A stretch of DNA of 64,000 nt from Mycolicibacterium sp. (GTDB lineage: Bacteria; Actinomycetota; Actinomycetes; Mycobacteriales; Mycobacteriaceae), in the NCBI GenBank assembly GCA_020637165.1, contig JACJWN010000003.1, forward strand, positions 248,001 to 312,000, written 5' to 3'. A model generated the notes under the pieces. It was not told where the DNA came from, did no database searches, and saw nothing but the letters and a program-made list of their open reading frames with translations. Of this stretch, positions 55,137 through 64,000 are shown piece by piece (the first letter of the stretch is position 1; each line of letters begins with the position of its first letter). The position numbers and the translations under genes were made by a program.

Positions 55137-55170
55137 CGCTGTTACTCCCGCCCAGGAACGAGGTCCGGCC

Positions 55171-55845
55171 TCAGCCGGCGGCCGGACCGGGAATGATCGG
55201 CTGACCGGGCACGGGATCACCGGGCGCTGGCGGACCAGTTGGTGCGCCCTTGCCTCCCAGCCCGGCCATATCCAGGATCGGGGCACCCACCACCGGCGCG
55301 GCGGCGACCGGAATCGGCGCGCCCGCCGCGGCGGCGATGGGAACGGGAGCGGCACCCGCGATCGGCGCCACCCCCACCGGCACCGGCGCACCGATGGGCA
55401 CGGGCGCGCCAATAGGCACCGGCGCACCGACCGGAACGGGCGCACCGATCGGAACGGGTGCGCCGACCGGAATGGATGCGATGGACGCCGCCGCGCCTAT
55501 CGGTAGCGCGGCCCCCGCTGGAACCGGGCCTGGCAGCGCCATCGGAACCCCGGCCATGTCCGCGACGGGTGCGCCGAGGCAAGCCTCGTCCGTGCCCGGA
55601 GTGGCGCCGGCCGCGCCCGCCGCCGGACCCGCGCCCGCCGCTGCGGCCGCACCCGCGGCCCCCGCCGCGCCAGGCGCCGCCGCCGCGGCCCCCGCCGCGG
55701 CAGTCCCGGCCGCGTCCTCGATGCACTCATATCCGCCGGTCTTCAGCGGACCGGCGGCCGAATCCGGGGCCAGAGCCAAGGCAGCTCCCCACAACCCAAC
55801 GCCGACAACGACTTTGAGTCCCAACCGAGTGGTGGTCATTGACAT
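55171..55845 (-). CDS. Secreted Pro/Gly/Ala/Val-rich protein with hexapeptide repeats
   Basis: A 224-residue exported protein. The signal peptide ends near DSAAGPLKTG (about 30). A Gly/Ala-rich stretch (about 45-80) is followed by repeats of G-A-P-V-P-[IV] between about 125 and 160 and looser versions to about 190; two Cys (GYECIED, EACLGAP) could pair. The composition and place beside an L,D-transpeptidase recall M. tuberculosis Rv1435c, described as a proline-, glycine-, valine-rich secreted protein. It may be a structural wall protein. ATG 55845 follows GGAAAGAG. Confidence 0.75.
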   Translation of the reverse strand: MSMTTTRLGLKVVVGVGLWGAALALAPDSAAGPLKTGGYECIEDAAGTAAAGAAAAAPGAAGAAGAAAAAGAGPAAGAAGATPGTDEACLGAPVADMAGVPMALPGPVPAGAALPIGAAASIASIPVGAPVPIGAPVPVGAPVPIGAPVPIGAPVPVGVAPIAGAAPVPIAAAAGAPIPVAAAPVVGAPILDMAGLGGKGAPTGPPAPGDPVPGQPIIPGPAAG

Positions 55846-56009
55846 CGCTCTTTCCATCCGTAGTGAGGTCTGAGGCGAAACTACAGACCTGTAAGACGCG
55901 GAACGCGAGGCGAATCGCAGGGTGACCGAACCGTGCCCAACCGGAAGCGTCACGGTTATCCCGCTGCGGCGGGAATCACCGTCAACCGGGCGGGCCAGCG
56001 AATGGACTG

Positions 56010-58190
56010 TTACTTCAGACCGGCGGCGTCCATCCCCCGGAGTTCCTTCTTGAGGTCGGCGATCTCATCGCGCAGCCGCGCGGCGAGTTCGAACTGCAGA
56101 TCCCGGGCCGCGGTCATCATCTGCGCGGTGAGGTCCTTGATCAGGTCAGCCAGTTCGGCCCTCGGCATCGAGGTGACGTCGCGGCCCTCGATGATGCCCG
56201 AACCGCCGGCTTCGCCCTGGGCGCGGCGGCCGCGGGAGGAGTTCCGGCCCGACCCGCCGACCTCGACCGATTCGGTGTCTTCGGCCTCCCGGTAGACCTG
56301 GTCGAGAATGTCGGCGATCTTCTTGCGCAACGGCTGCGGGTCGATGCCGCGCTCGGTGTTGTAGGCGATCTGCTTGGCCCGGCGCCGCTCGGTCTCCTCG
56401 ATCGCCTCGCGCATCGAATCGGTGACGTTGTCGGCATACATGTGCACCTCCCCGGAGACATTGCGGGCGGCGCGGCCGATGGTCTGGATGAGACTGCGGG
56501 TGGACCGCAGGAAGCCCTCCTTGTCGGCGTCCAGGATGGACACCAGCGAGACCTCCGGCAGGTCGAGGCCCTCCCGCAGCAGGTTGATACCGATCAGGAC
56601 GTCGTACTCCCCCAGCCGCAGTTGCCGCAGCAGTTCCACCCGGCGCAACGTGTCAACTTCGGAGTGCAGGTAACGCACCCGAATGCCCATCTCGAGCAGG
56701 TAGTCGGTCAGGTCCTCGGCCATCTTCTTGGTCAGCGTGGTGACCAGCACCCGCTCGTCGCGTTCGGCGCGCGCTCGGATCTCGCCGATGAGGTCGTCGA
56801 TCTGGCCCTTGGTCGGCTTCACCACGACCTTGGGGTCGACCAGACCGGTGGGGCGAATCACCTGTTCGACGAACTCGCCGCCGGTCTGGGCCAGTTCGTA
56901 GGGGCCCGGAGTCGCCGACAGGTACACGGTCTGACCCACCCGGTCGCTGAACTCCTCCCATGTCAGCGGACGGTTGTCGACGGCCGACGGCAACCGGAAT
57001 CCGTACTCCACCAGGTTGCGCTTGCGGGACATGTCGCCCTCGTACATGCCGCCGATCTGCGGAACGGTCACGTGCGACTCGTCGATGACGAGCAGGAAGT
57101 CCTCCGGGAAGTAGTCCAGCAGCGTCGCCGGGGCGGAACCCGCGGGGCGGCCGTCGATATGCCGGGAATAGTTCTCGATACCGGAGCAGAACCCGACCTG
57201 ACGCATCATCTCGATGTCGTAGTTGGTGCGCATCCGCAGCCGCTGGGCCTCCAGCAGCTTGCCCCGACTCTCCAGATCCGCCAGCCGCTCGGCGAGTTCG
57301 GATTCGATGGTGGAGATCGCCTGCGCCATCCGCTCCGGGCCGGCGACGTAGTGGGTAGCCGGGAAGATCCGCAACGAGTCCACCTTACGGACGACGTCGC
57401 CGGTGAGCGGGTGCAGGTAGTACAGCGCCTCGATCTCGTCGCCGAAGAACTCGATGCGTACCGCCAGTTCCTCGTAGGAGGGGATGATCTCAACGGTGTC
57501 GCCGCGGACCCGGAACGTCCCGCGGGTGAAGGACATGTCGTTGCGGTCGTACTGAACGTCCACGAGGAGTCGCAGCAGCCCGTCTCTGGGCACCTCGCTG
57601 CCCACCTGCAACTCCACCGACCGGTCCAGGTAGGACTGCGGTGTGCCGAGTCCGTAGATGCACGACACCGAGGCGACCACGACAACATCACGACGGGACA
57701 GCAGATTGGAGGTCGCCGAGTGCCGCAATCGCTCGACGTCGTCGTTGATCGAGCTGTCCTTCTCGATATAGGTGTCCGTCTGCGCGATGTAAGCCTCGGG
57801 TTGGTAGTAGTCGTAGTAGGACACGAAGTACTCGACGGCGTTGTTCGGCAGCATCTCCCGGAGTTCGTTGGCCAGCTGGGCCGCGAGTGTCTTGTTGGGT
57901 GCCATCACCAGGGTGGGCCGCTGCAGCCGTTCGACCAGCCATGCCGTGGTGGCTGACTTCCCGGTGCCGGTGGCCCCGAGCAGCACCACGTCCCGCTCCC
58001 CGGCCCGGATCCGCCGTTCGAGTTCCTCGATCGCGGCAGGCTGGTCGCCGGCCGGCTGATAGGGGCTGACCACCTCGAAGCGAGGACCGGTGCGCACCAC
58101 GTCCTCGACCGCGCGGTATTCGGAGTGGGCGGTCGGGATCGGTTCGATTGCGGGGCGTTCGGTGGCGGTGCGTTCGGTGGCAAAGGCCAT
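56010..58190 (-). CDS. uvrB: UvrABC excinuclease subunit B
   Basis: A 726-residue helicase-like repair protein. Walker [19 protein letters not shown] (about 72-89), the DNA-gripping beta-hairpin with [11 protein letters not shown] (about 129-139), [19 protein letters not shown] (about 370-388, Walker B with DESH) and motif [12 protein letters not shown] are all present. The C-terminal UVR motif ([20 protein letters not shown]) binds UvrC. It verifies lesions delivered by UvrA. The N-terminus carries about 35 extra residues ([20 protein letters not shown]) that are typical of mycobacterial UvrB. Confidence 0.97.
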   Translation of the reverse strand: MAFATERTATERPAIEPIPTAHSEYRAVEDVVRTGPRFEVVSPYQPAGDQPAAIEELERRIRAGERDVVLLGATGTGKSATTAWLVERLQRPTLVMAPNKTLAAQLANELREMLPNNAVEYFVSYYDYYQPEAYIAQTDTYIEKDSSINDDVERLRHSATSNLLSRRDVVVVASVSCIYGLGTPQSYLDRSVELQVGSEVPRDGLLRLLVDVQYDRNDMSFTRGTFRVRGDTVEIIPSYEELAVRIEFFGDEIEALYYLHPLTGDVVRKVDSLRIFPATHYVAGPERMAQAISTIESELAERLADLESRGKLLEAQRLRMRTNYDIEMMRQVGFCSGIENYSRHIDGRPAGSAPATLLDYFPEDFLLVIDESHVTVPQIGGMYEGDMSRKRNLVEYGFRLPSAVDNRPLTWEEFSDRVGQTVYLSATPGPYELAQTGGEFVEQVIRPTGLVDPKVVVKPTKGQIDDLIGEIRARAERDERVLVTTLTKKMAEDLTDYLLEMGIRVRYLHSEVDTLRRVELLRQLRLGEYDVLIGINLLREGLDLPEVSLVSILDADKEGFLRSTRSLIQTIGRAARNVSGEVHMYADNVTDSMREAIEETERRRAKQIAYNTERGIDPQPLRKKIADILDQVYREAEDTESVEVGGSGRNSSRGRRAQGEAGGSGIIEGRDVTSMPRAELADLIKDLTAQMMTAARDLQFELAARLRDEIADLKKELRGMDAAGLK

Positions 58191-58332
58191 GAATACAGGT
58201 TAGGCGGGGGCTCCGACACCTGCCGCCAGGTGTCCTGTGGCCGTCCCCCAGGTGTCCGGCAGGTGAACGTCAGTTGTCCTGCATCTTGCCAATCTCACCG
58301 CATTACGCCGTGCGGATTCATAGGCTCGGCCG

Positions 58333-60093
58333 GTGGCGAATCACTGGACGGAGGAATTCCGCCTCTTTCCGACACTGCGGGGCTATCGCCGCCGGTGGCT
58401 CGGCCGCGACCTGCTGGCGGGGCTGACGTTCGGTGCGGTGACCATGCCGGGACAGCTCGCCACCGCCCACCTGGCCGGTATGCCTCCGATCACCGGGCTG
58501 TACGGCTTCGTCGTGGCCACCCTGGTCGCCGCGGCGATCTCGACGAACCGGCATCTGGCCATGGGCGTGGACAGCACGGTGGCCCCGATTCTGGCCGTCG
58601 GCCTGACGACCATCGGCGCGGTGGCAGAGACCAGCCGCTATATCGGCCTGGCACTCGTCACCGCGTTCCTGGTCGGCGTCTTCACCCTCGTCATCGGGGT
58701 GGGCCGGCTCGGATGGGTCGGCGATTTCCTGTCCCGCCCGGTCATGATCGGCTTCTTCGGTGGGATAGCTGTGATCATCATCGTCCACCAGCTGCCGGGC
58801 ATCCTTGGGGTCGAGGAGGGCCACGGCAGGACGCTGGACCGGATCATCCAGCTCTTCGGCCAGGTCAGGGAGGCCCATGTCCCGACCCTGATCCTCGGAC
58901 TGACCTCGCTCGCCCTGTTGCTGGCGATCGCCCGGATCAGCCGCCGGATCCCCGGCGCCCTGATCGTACTGATCCTGGCGACCCTGGCCATGCCGGTGTT
59001 CCACCTGCGCGACAGCGGTGTCGATGAGCTCGGCCCCCTCGAGCGGGGATTGCCGTCGATCGAGCTTCCGCCATTCTCGCTGGACTCGATCGAGGCGGTT
59101 CTGACCACCGCGCTGGTCATCGCGATCTTCTGCCTGGCGCAGACCGCGGCCACCACTCGCTCGGCCGCGAACCTCGGCGGTTTCGAGACCGACATCAACG
59201 CCGATTTTCGCGCCCTCGGGGTGGCCAACGTGATGTCCAGCCTGGTGGGGTCGTTCACCATCAACGCCAGCCCACCGTCCACCACGATCATCGCCGAGTC
59301 CCGCGGCCGCAGTCAGCTCGCCTCGCTGATCGCCTCGGCGATCGCCGTCGTGGTGCTGTTCTTCAGCCAGCTCATCGAACACCTGCCCATGGCGACGCTG
59401 TCGGCGGTGCTGATCTACATCGCGATCAAGATCTTTCGGGTCGACCAGATGAGGGCCACCGCGCAGTACTCCTGGCGAGCCTTCGCGCTAATGCTGATCG
59501 CCCTGTTAGGCACGGTGGTGCTCGGCATCGTCTACGGCGTGCTGTTCGCGGTGGTGGTCTCCTTCGTCTACCAGGCCTCCCGCTCGGCCCGGCCGGAACT
59601 TTTGCGGCTGGGACGCTCCGCGAAGGGGACGTGGCTGCCGCTGGACGATCGGCGGGCCGTCGCGGTGCCTGGAATCGCCGCGTTCGCCCTGAACGGTCCG
59701 CTGTGGTTCGGCAACGCCAACTGGTTCCGGATGCAGTTAATCGACGTTCTTCCGGCCGAGGACGAGGACGACGGCGACGGCGACGAGGAGAGCGAGGGCC
59801 GCCCCGAGCTGCTGGTTCTCGACGCGCGACGGATCGACGATGTCGACTTCACCGGTTTCGAGGCACTGTCCGATGTGGCCGAGATCGCCGCCCTGCGCGA
59901 TATCCCGTTCCTCGTCGTCGTCCAGAAGGGCCGAGCCGAGCGTGCGTTCAAGGGCGGCGGGTTCTCGGAGTTGCTCGGCAGGTCGCGTTTCTTCGACACG
60001 ATTCCGCTGGCGATCGCGGCCTACCCTAATCTCACGGCGAACACGCATCTGCAGACTCAGGAGGACGCCGGCCATCCATCCGCCCAAGCATGA
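58333..60093 (+). CDS. SulP-family anion transporter with STAS domain
   Basis: A 586-residue permease. About twelve helices begin with LLAGLTFGAVTMPGQLATAH (residues 30-49); the anion-site motif is the region around NLGGFETDINADFRALGVAN (about 277-296) and the SPPSTTIIAESRGRSQLASL loop. A C-terminal STAS domain (about 430-570) with LLVLDARRIDDVDFTGFEAL and an acidic insert (EDEDDGDGDEESE, about 476-488) lies in the cytosol. SulP proteins carry sulfate, bicarbonate or C4-dicarboxylates. GTG 58333 start. The end overlaps the DUF402 gene. Confidence 0.9.
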   Translation: MANHWTEEFRLFPTLRGYRRRWLGRDLLAGLTFGAVTMPGQLATAHLAGMPPITGLYGFVVATLVAAAISTNRHLAMGVDSTVAPILAVGLTTIGAVAETSRYIGLALVTAFLVGVFTLVIGVGRLGWVGDFLSRPVMIGFFGGIAVIIIVHQLPGILGVEEGHGRTLDRIIQLFGQVREAHVPTLILGLTSLALLLAIARISRRIPGALIVLILATLAMPVFHLRDSGVDELGPLERGLPSIELPPFSLDSIEAVLTTALVIAIFCLAQTAATTRSAANLGGFETDINADFRALGVANVMSSLVGSFTINASPPSTTIIAESRGRSQLASLIASAIAVVVLFFSQLIEHLPMATLSAVLIYIAIKIFRVDQMRATAQYSWRAFALMLIALLGTVVLGIVYGVLFAVVVSFVYQASRSARPELLRLGRSAKGTWLPLDDRRAVAVPGIAAFALNGPLWFGNANWFRMQLIDVLPAEDEDDGDGDEESEGRPELLVLDARRIDDVDFTGFEALSDVAEIAALRDIPFLVVVQKGRAERAFKGGGFSELLGRSRFFDTIPLAIAAYPNLTANTHLQTQEDAGHPSAQA

Positions 60094-60574
60094 GACCTTC
60101 GACCTCGTCGCACGCACCAACACCGACCCCAAGGGAGTCGTCCGGGCGGTGGACGAGTACCGCGTGCTGCCCTGGGGGCTCTATATGGCCCGCGCCACCC
60201 CCGGCCGGGTTCAGTTCCACTACCTGCAGTCCTGGCTGTTGCCGTCGCTGGGTCTGCGCGCCAGCATCTTCCACTTCAACACCGGCTACGAGCGCGACCA
60301 GGATTACTACCTCGACGTCGGGCACATCACCGTCGGGGCCGACCGCTGGCAGACCGAGGACCACTACGTCGACCTGGTGGTGCGCACCGGCCGCGGCACC
60401 GAACTGACCGACCTCGACGAGTTGCTTGAAGCGGCCCGGATGGGATTGCTCAGCGCCGAGACCACCGAGACCGCGCTGCGCCGCGCCTTCGTCGCCGTCG
60501 ACGGACTAGCCGCCCACGGCCACGATCTGAACGGCTGGCTGGCGGCCAGCGGAATGGAGCTGATCTGGCAATAG
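60074..60574 (+). CDS. DUF402-family protein with apparent ATC start codon
   Basis: A 166-residue protein of the DUF402 / FomD-like fold: PWGLYMARATPGRVQFHYLQ, SIFHFNTGYERDQDYYLDVG and YVDLVVRTGRGTELTDLDEL, then AAHGHDLNGWLA. FomD-type members hydrolyse nucleotide conjugates; mycobacterial ones (Rv1632c in the same place) are uncharacterised. The family usually begins MHPPK...; here the same codons read ATC-CAT-CCG-CCC-AAG, so the start is probably ATC at 60074, 9 bases after a strong AGGAGG (60059-60064). No ATG/GTG/TTG is available until GTG at about 60149, which would lose 25 conserved residues. It overlaps the sulP stop by 20 bases. Confidence 0.8.
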   Translation: MHPPKHETFDLVARTNTDPKGVVRAVDEYRVLPWGLYMARATPGRVQFHYLQSWLLPSLGLRASIFHFNTGYERDQDYYLDVGHITVGADRWQTEDHYVDLVVRTGRGTELTDLDELLEAARMGLLSAETTETALRRAFVAVDGLAAHGHDLNGWLAASGMELIWQ

Positions 60575-60591
60575 GCGTACGCTCGGTTCCC

Positions 60592-61245
60592 GTGGGACGC
60601 TCGACACCAGTGGCGACTTTCGGGGCCGCCATGGCTCTCATGGCCGCTGTGACGGTGTCGACGGGCGTGGCTGTCGCCGACGACGAGGTGTGGCCCGCCG
60701 AGGACACCCCGACGAGCGACGAGGTCCAGCCGACCATTGAGGTCGCGCCCGACGACGGAACCCAGCCCGGCGACGGGGACCAGCACAATGTGACCTACCG
60801 TGCCCGGGTCGACGGTCTGGCCCGGGGCGCCCTGATCACCTACCGGATCAGCGACGCCCAGGTCAACAGCGCCGATCCAACGATGCTCCCCGGCCGCACC
60901 TTCGAGGCCACCGCTGTGCTGACCGACCCCTCAGAAGCCGGTATGCGGATCTCCATTCAGTGGCCCTACTCGGCCAATCTGCACTGCGAGATCCTGGTCG
61001 ACGACCAACTGTTCGCCCAAGCCGACCAGTTCATCGGCCCCAAGCTGACGCCGGCCCGGGACGATCCGGACTACGGCGCTATGCACTGTGGCGCCCCGCT
61101 GAGCAATGCCCCGGGGCTACCGGCCGACGAGTTGCCATTACCGCCCCCGGTTTCCGGCGACGGGACAGCGGATCCGTTGCAGGCTCCAGCGGCGACAGCC
61201 CCGGCCGAGTCCCCATCGACCGACCCGTTCGCCGCGATCAACTGA
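60592..61245 (+). CDS. Secreted protein of unknown function
   Basis: A 217-residue exported protein. The signal peptide (PVATFGAAMALMAAVTVSTGVAVA) ends at about residue 29; an acidic linker follows. Residues about 65-165 form a beta-rich domain: NVTYRARVDGLARGALITYR, FEATAVLTDPSEAGMRISIQ and a Cys pair (LHCEILV, MHCGAPL). The C-terminal 50 residues are Pro/Ala-rich. Such proteins are common in mycobacteria near coaE; I do not recognise a named family. GTG 60592 lies 17 bases after the DUF402 stop. It overlaps the coaE stop by 8 bases. Confidence 0.7.
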   Translation: MGRSTPVATFGAAMALMAAVTVSTGVAVADDEVWPAEDTPTSDEVQPTIEVAPDDGTQPGDGDQHNVTYRARVDGLARGALITYRISDAQVNSADPTMLPGRTFEATAVLTDPSEAGMRISIQWPYSANLHCEILVDDQLFAQADQFIGPKLTPARDDPDYGAMHCGAPLSNAPGLPADELPLPPPVSGDGTADPLQAPAATAPAESPSTDPFAAIN

Positions 61246-62392
61246 CCTGATCCGGCGACCAGCCGACGCTCTCGGCCCAGGCCCACGCCCGGCCGTAGGC
61301 TTCCCGCAGCCAGGACTGGGGGTCGGCCCCGCCGCGTTTGAGCGTCAGGTAGTCCGCCCGCACCCCGGGGTTGGCGTTGAGCCAGTCAACGAAGAGCAGC
61401 GCGAATCTCTGATTGGGGCTGCCGTCCACCCTGATGTGAACGTGTGTCGGCCGACCCGGATCGGACGAACCATGAAAACGTTTGTGCCACTGCACATTTC
61501 CACCGTCGAGAGTGATGTCGGCGGTGATCTGGTCGAGCCTCGGGTAGCCGGCCCGCAGCAGGTCCGCGGCCAGATCGTCGGCGTCGCTCAGACCGGCGAC
61601 AGTGATCTGCATGTCGATGATGTCCCGCGCGTCCAGTCCGAGCACGGCGGTCGATCCGACGTGATCGATGCGCAGTGCTCGATGCCCGCAGGTGGTCGCC
61701 AGCCGCGCCCGGATGCGTTCGGCCTGCTCGGGCCAGGACGGATCGGGCGGCACCGGACGCCGCGGATCGTCGGCCGTCCTACCGTTGGCCAGATTATGGG
61801 CGAAGGGCCGGATCCGCCGGGACCACAGCTCGCGCGCCGCCTCCACGATCTGGCCCTCGGTGCCGGAGTTGTCCAGCCAGACGTCGGCGACCCGGCGACG
61901 CTGATCCTCAGTGGCCTGGGCGGCGATGCGGGCCCGCGCGTCGGCTTCCGCCATGCCACGCCGGCCGGTAAGTCGGCGAAGGCGCACCTCGGCGCTGGCG
62001 TGCACCACCACCACGAGCGGGAACAGCGGCGCCATGCCGGACTCGACCAGCAGCGGGATGTCCTCGACTACTACCTCGTCCTCGGCCACCGCGGCGACGA
62101 GTTCGGCGCGGCGCCGCGCCACCAGCGGATGAACGATCGCGTTCAGCCTGGCTCGCTGGTGTTCGTCGACGAAGGCTTTGGCGGCCAGCGCCGGACGGTT
62201 CAGTGCACCGTCCGGCGCCAGGATGTCCCGGCCGAAGTGGTCGACCAGCGCAGCCAGCCCCTCAGTGCCCGGTTGGACGACCTCCCGGGAGATGACGTCG
62301 CCGTCGACGATCACCGCCCCGCAGTCGGCGAAAGTCGCCGACACGGTGGATTTACCCGCGCCGATCCCGCCGGTCAGGCCGATCCGCAGCAC
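61238..62392 (-). CDS. coaE: Dephospho-CoA kinase fused to a GrpB/UPF0157 domain
   Basis: A 384-residue two-domain protein. Residues 1-195 are dephospho-CoA kinase: P-loop GLTGGIGAGKSTV (residues 6-18), VDGDVISREVV, and VVEDIPLLVESGM (about 107-119); it phosphorylates dephospho-CoA to CoA. Residues about 215-375 are a GrpB-like (UPF0157) nucleotidyltransferase-fold domain: LRIDHVGSTAVLGLDARDII (about 240-259) and RFHGSSDPGRPTHVHI. The same fusion exists in M. tuberculosis CoaE (407 residues), where the C-domain supports folding. GTG 62392 start. It is 25 bases downstream of rpsA and probably in the same transcript. Confidence 0.93.
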   Translation of the reverse strand: MLRIGLTGGIGAGKSTVSATFADCGAVIVDGDVISREVVQPGTEGLAALVDHFGRDILAPDGALNRPALAAKAFVDEHQRARLNAIVHPLVARRRAELVAAVAEDEVVVEDIPLLVESGMAPLFPLVVVVHASAEVRLRRLTGRRGMAEADARARIAAQATEDQRRRVADVWLDNSGTEGQIVEAARELWSRRIRPFAHNLANGRTADDPRRPVPPDPSWPEQAERIRARLATTCGHRALRIDHVGSTAVLGLDARDIIDMQITVAGLSDADDLAADLLRAGYPRLDQITADITLDGGNVQWHKRFHGSSDPGRPTHVHIRVDGSPNQRFALLFVDWLNANPGVRADYLTLKRGGADPQSWLREAYGRAWAWAESVGWSPDQVS

Positions 62393-62417
62393 GGCTCAGC
62401 GCCTCGCCCGGAGCGGA

Positions 62418-63857
62418 TCAGGCGTTGCCGGCGAGCTTCTCGCGCAACGCCGCAAGCTGGGCATCGCTGGCCAGCGACCCGCCGGCCGACTCGCCCGAGC
62501 TCGACGAGGTGGCACCCGAGGGACGCTCATCGGCAGCGGCCTCCGCGGCAGCGAACTTCTCCATCTGCGCGGTGTGCATCTTGTGCCGGCGCTCGGACTC
62601 GGCGTAGCGGGCCTCCCACTCGGTGCGCTGCTTGTCGAAGCCCTCGAGCCATTCGTTGGTCTCGGCGTCGAAGCCCTCCGGGAAGATGTAGTTGCCCTGC
62701 TCGTCGTAGCTGTCGGCCATGCCGTACTTCGACGGGTCGAACTCGTCGGTGTAGTCCTCGTTGGCCTGCTTGAGGCTCAGCGAGATGCGACGGCGCTCCA
62801 GGTCGATGTCGATGACCTTGACCATGGCGTCGTCGCCGACCGCGACCACCTGGTCGGGAACCTCGACGTGGCGCTCGGACAGCTCGGAGATGTGCACCAG
62901 GCCCTCGATGCCCTCCTCGACACGGACGAACGCGCCGAAGGGCACCAGCTTGGTGACCTTGCCCGGCACGATCTGGCCGATGGCGTGGGTGCGGGCGAAG
63001 TGCCGCCACGGGTCTTCCTGAGTGGCCTTGAGCGACAGCGAAACTCGCTCGCGGTCCATGTCCACGTCGAGCACCTCGACGGTGACCTCATCGCCGACCT
63101 GGACGACCTCCGACGGGTGGTCGATGTGCTTCCAGGACAATTCGGAGACGTGCACCAGGCCGTCGACCCCGCCGAGGTCGACGAACGCGCCGAAGTTCAC
63201 GATCGAGGACACCACGCCCTTGCGGACGGCACCCTTGACCAGCTGGTTCAGGAACTCGCTGCGGACCTCCGACTGGGTCTGCTCGAGCCAGGCGCGCCGG
63301 GACAGGACCACGTTGTTGCGGTTCTTGTCCAGCTCGATGATCTTGGCCTCGATCTCCTTGCCGATGTAGGGCTGCAGATCCCGGACCCGGCGCATCTCGA
63401 CCAGCGAGGCGGGCAGGAAGCCGCGCAACCCGATGTCGAGGATCAGGCCGCCCTTGACGACCTCGATAACGGTGCCCTTGACGGCCTCGTCCTTCTCTTT
63501 GAGCTCCTCGATCGTGCCCCAGGCGCGCTCGTACTGGGCGCGCTTCTTGGACAGGATCAGCCGGCCCTCCTTGTCCTCCTTGGTGAGGACCAGGGCTTCC
63601 ACCTCGTCACCGACGGACACCACCTCGTTGGGGTCGACGTCGTGCTTGATGGAGAGCTCACGGGAGGGGATGACACCCTCGGTCTTGTAGCCGATGTCGA
63701 GCAGGACCTCATCCCGGTCCACCTTGACGATGGTGCCCTCGACGATGTCGCCATCGTTGAAGTATTTGATGGTCTTGTCGATGGCGGCGAGGAAGTCCTC
63801 GGACGAGCCGATGTCGTTGACGGCTACTTGCGGCGAGGTGACGGTGGGGCTTGGCAT
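62418..63857 (-). CDS. rpsA: 30S ribosomal protein S1
   Basis: A 479-residue RNA-binding protein, similar to M. tuberculosis RpsA (481). Four S1 OB-fold motifs are visible, each ending with R-[LVI]-x-L-S-x-[KR]: GDIVEGTIVKVDRDEVLLDI (about 36-55), KGTVIEVVKGGLILDIGLRG (about 127-146), RKGVVSSIVNFGAFVDLGGV (about 212-231) and VPGKVTKLVPFGAFVRVEEG (about 298-317). The C-terminal tail is acidic and disordered; in M. tuberculosis this part was linked to pyrazinoic acid binding. ATG 63857 is used; the open frame extends upstream to 63962 without family sequence. The 143 bases beyond are the rpsA leader. Confidence 0.97.
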   Translation of the reverse strand: MPSPTVTSPQVAVNDIGSSEDFLAAIDKTIKYFNDGDIVEGTIVKVDRDEVLLDIGYKTEGVIPSRELSIKHDVDPNEVVSVGDEVEALVLTKEDKEGRLILSKKRAQYERAWGTIEELKEKDEAVKGTVIEVVKGGLILDIGLRGFLPASLVEMRRVRDLQPYIGKEIEAKIIELDKNRNNVVLSRRAWLEQTQSEVRSEFLNQLVKGAVRKGVVSSIVNFGAFVDLGGVDGLVHVSELSWKHIDHPSEVVQVGDEVTVEVLDVDMDRERVSLSLKATQEDPWRHFARTHAIGQIVPGKVTKLVPFGAFVRVEEGIEGLVHISELSERHVEVPDQVVAVGDDAMVKVIDIDLERRRISLSLKQANEDYTDEFDPSKYGMADSYDEQGNYIFPEGFDAETNEWLEGFDKQRTEWEARYAESERRHKMHTAQMEKFAAAEAAADERPSGATSSSSGESAGGSLASDAQLAALREKLAGNA

Positions 63858-64000
63858 ATTGTTGGGTTGCTCCGGACAGGGTTGGTCGAAGGGACGATTT
63901 TTCTCAGGTCCGTACCCGAAGAGGTGCACACGGGTACCGGCTGAGCGTACTCGACCGACCACAAGGCGACCAAACCCAGGTGTCCTCGCAGCTACTCTCC

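Noticed and set aside
56442..57956. 504-codon plus-strand frame opposite uvrB
   Set aside because: Antisense shadow of uvrB with repetitive charged composition.
61106..63944. Two overlapping plus-strand frames of over 550 codons opposite coaE and rpsA
   Set aside because: Both are antisense to certain genes, contain Leu/Asp-rich low-complexity text, and have no ribosome binding site.

Overview
This is chromosomal DNA of a mycobacterium, most likely a non-tuberculous Mycolicibacterium-type species. It is GC-rich throughout. It carries the conserved block rpsA - coaE - DUF402 - uvrB - lipoglycan mannosyltransferase - universal stress protein - MBL hydrolase - uvrA, which follows the M. tuberculosis Rv1630-Rv1638 neighbourhood in inverted orientation and with many insertions. 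RipD-like, CtpF-like and DUF4193 proteins agree with this. No tRNA, rRNA or CRISPR array was seen.

1-11 kb: the edge cuts a MOSC-domain gene. A CitE-like lyase and a class III aminotransferase converge. Then come a catalytically dead RipD-like NlpC/P60 protein, a DUF4193 zinc-ribbon protein, a TesB thioesterase divergent from a fatty-acyl-AMP ligase / tocopherol-cyclase-like pair, and a CtpF-type P-type ATPase with a small ORF fused to its start.

11-24.6 kb: an M-box magnesium riboswitch is followed by a proline-rich leader peptide, a hairpin abutting a ribosome binding site and a 48-residue ORF. Next is a complete arginine deiminase operon (arcD-A-B-C), then a carotenoid oxygenase. On the opposite strand is a nitrile hydratase / thiocyanate hydrolase operon ending in a NiCoT cobalt transporter whose C-terminus carries a second copy of the hydratase accessory domain. 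An FKBP lipoprotein and a secreted GH16 glucanase follow.

24.7-33.5 kb: this accessory-looking stretch holds a second, very large GH16 protein with a 66-bp tandem repeat, a Cys-rich secreted miniprotein, a VapBC toxin-antitoxin pair, an integrase remnant, a lysA paralogue, and two diverged IS1380-type ends around a secreted protein, one still attached to a broken transposase.

33.5-50 kb: htpG, an amidohydrolase, two alpha/beta hydrolases, secreted proteins of unknown function, uvrA, two MBL hydrolases plus a duplicated MBL gene tail, an ArsR/CDF metal-efflux pair with a palindrome around the regulator's start codon, and a tightly overlapped RimK / retropepsin-like protease / aspartoacylase-like operon.

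50-64 kb: a small membrane protein with PrsW protease, a CorA-like transporter with a GQN motif, a universal stress protein, a GT39-type mannosyltransferase, an L,D-transpeptidase beside a hexapeptide-repeat secreted protein, uvrB, a SulP transporter overlapping a DUF402 gene that appears to start with ATC, a secreted protein, coaE (fused to a GrpB-like domain) and rpsA. All functions are inferred from motifs and remembered family features; no search could be run.
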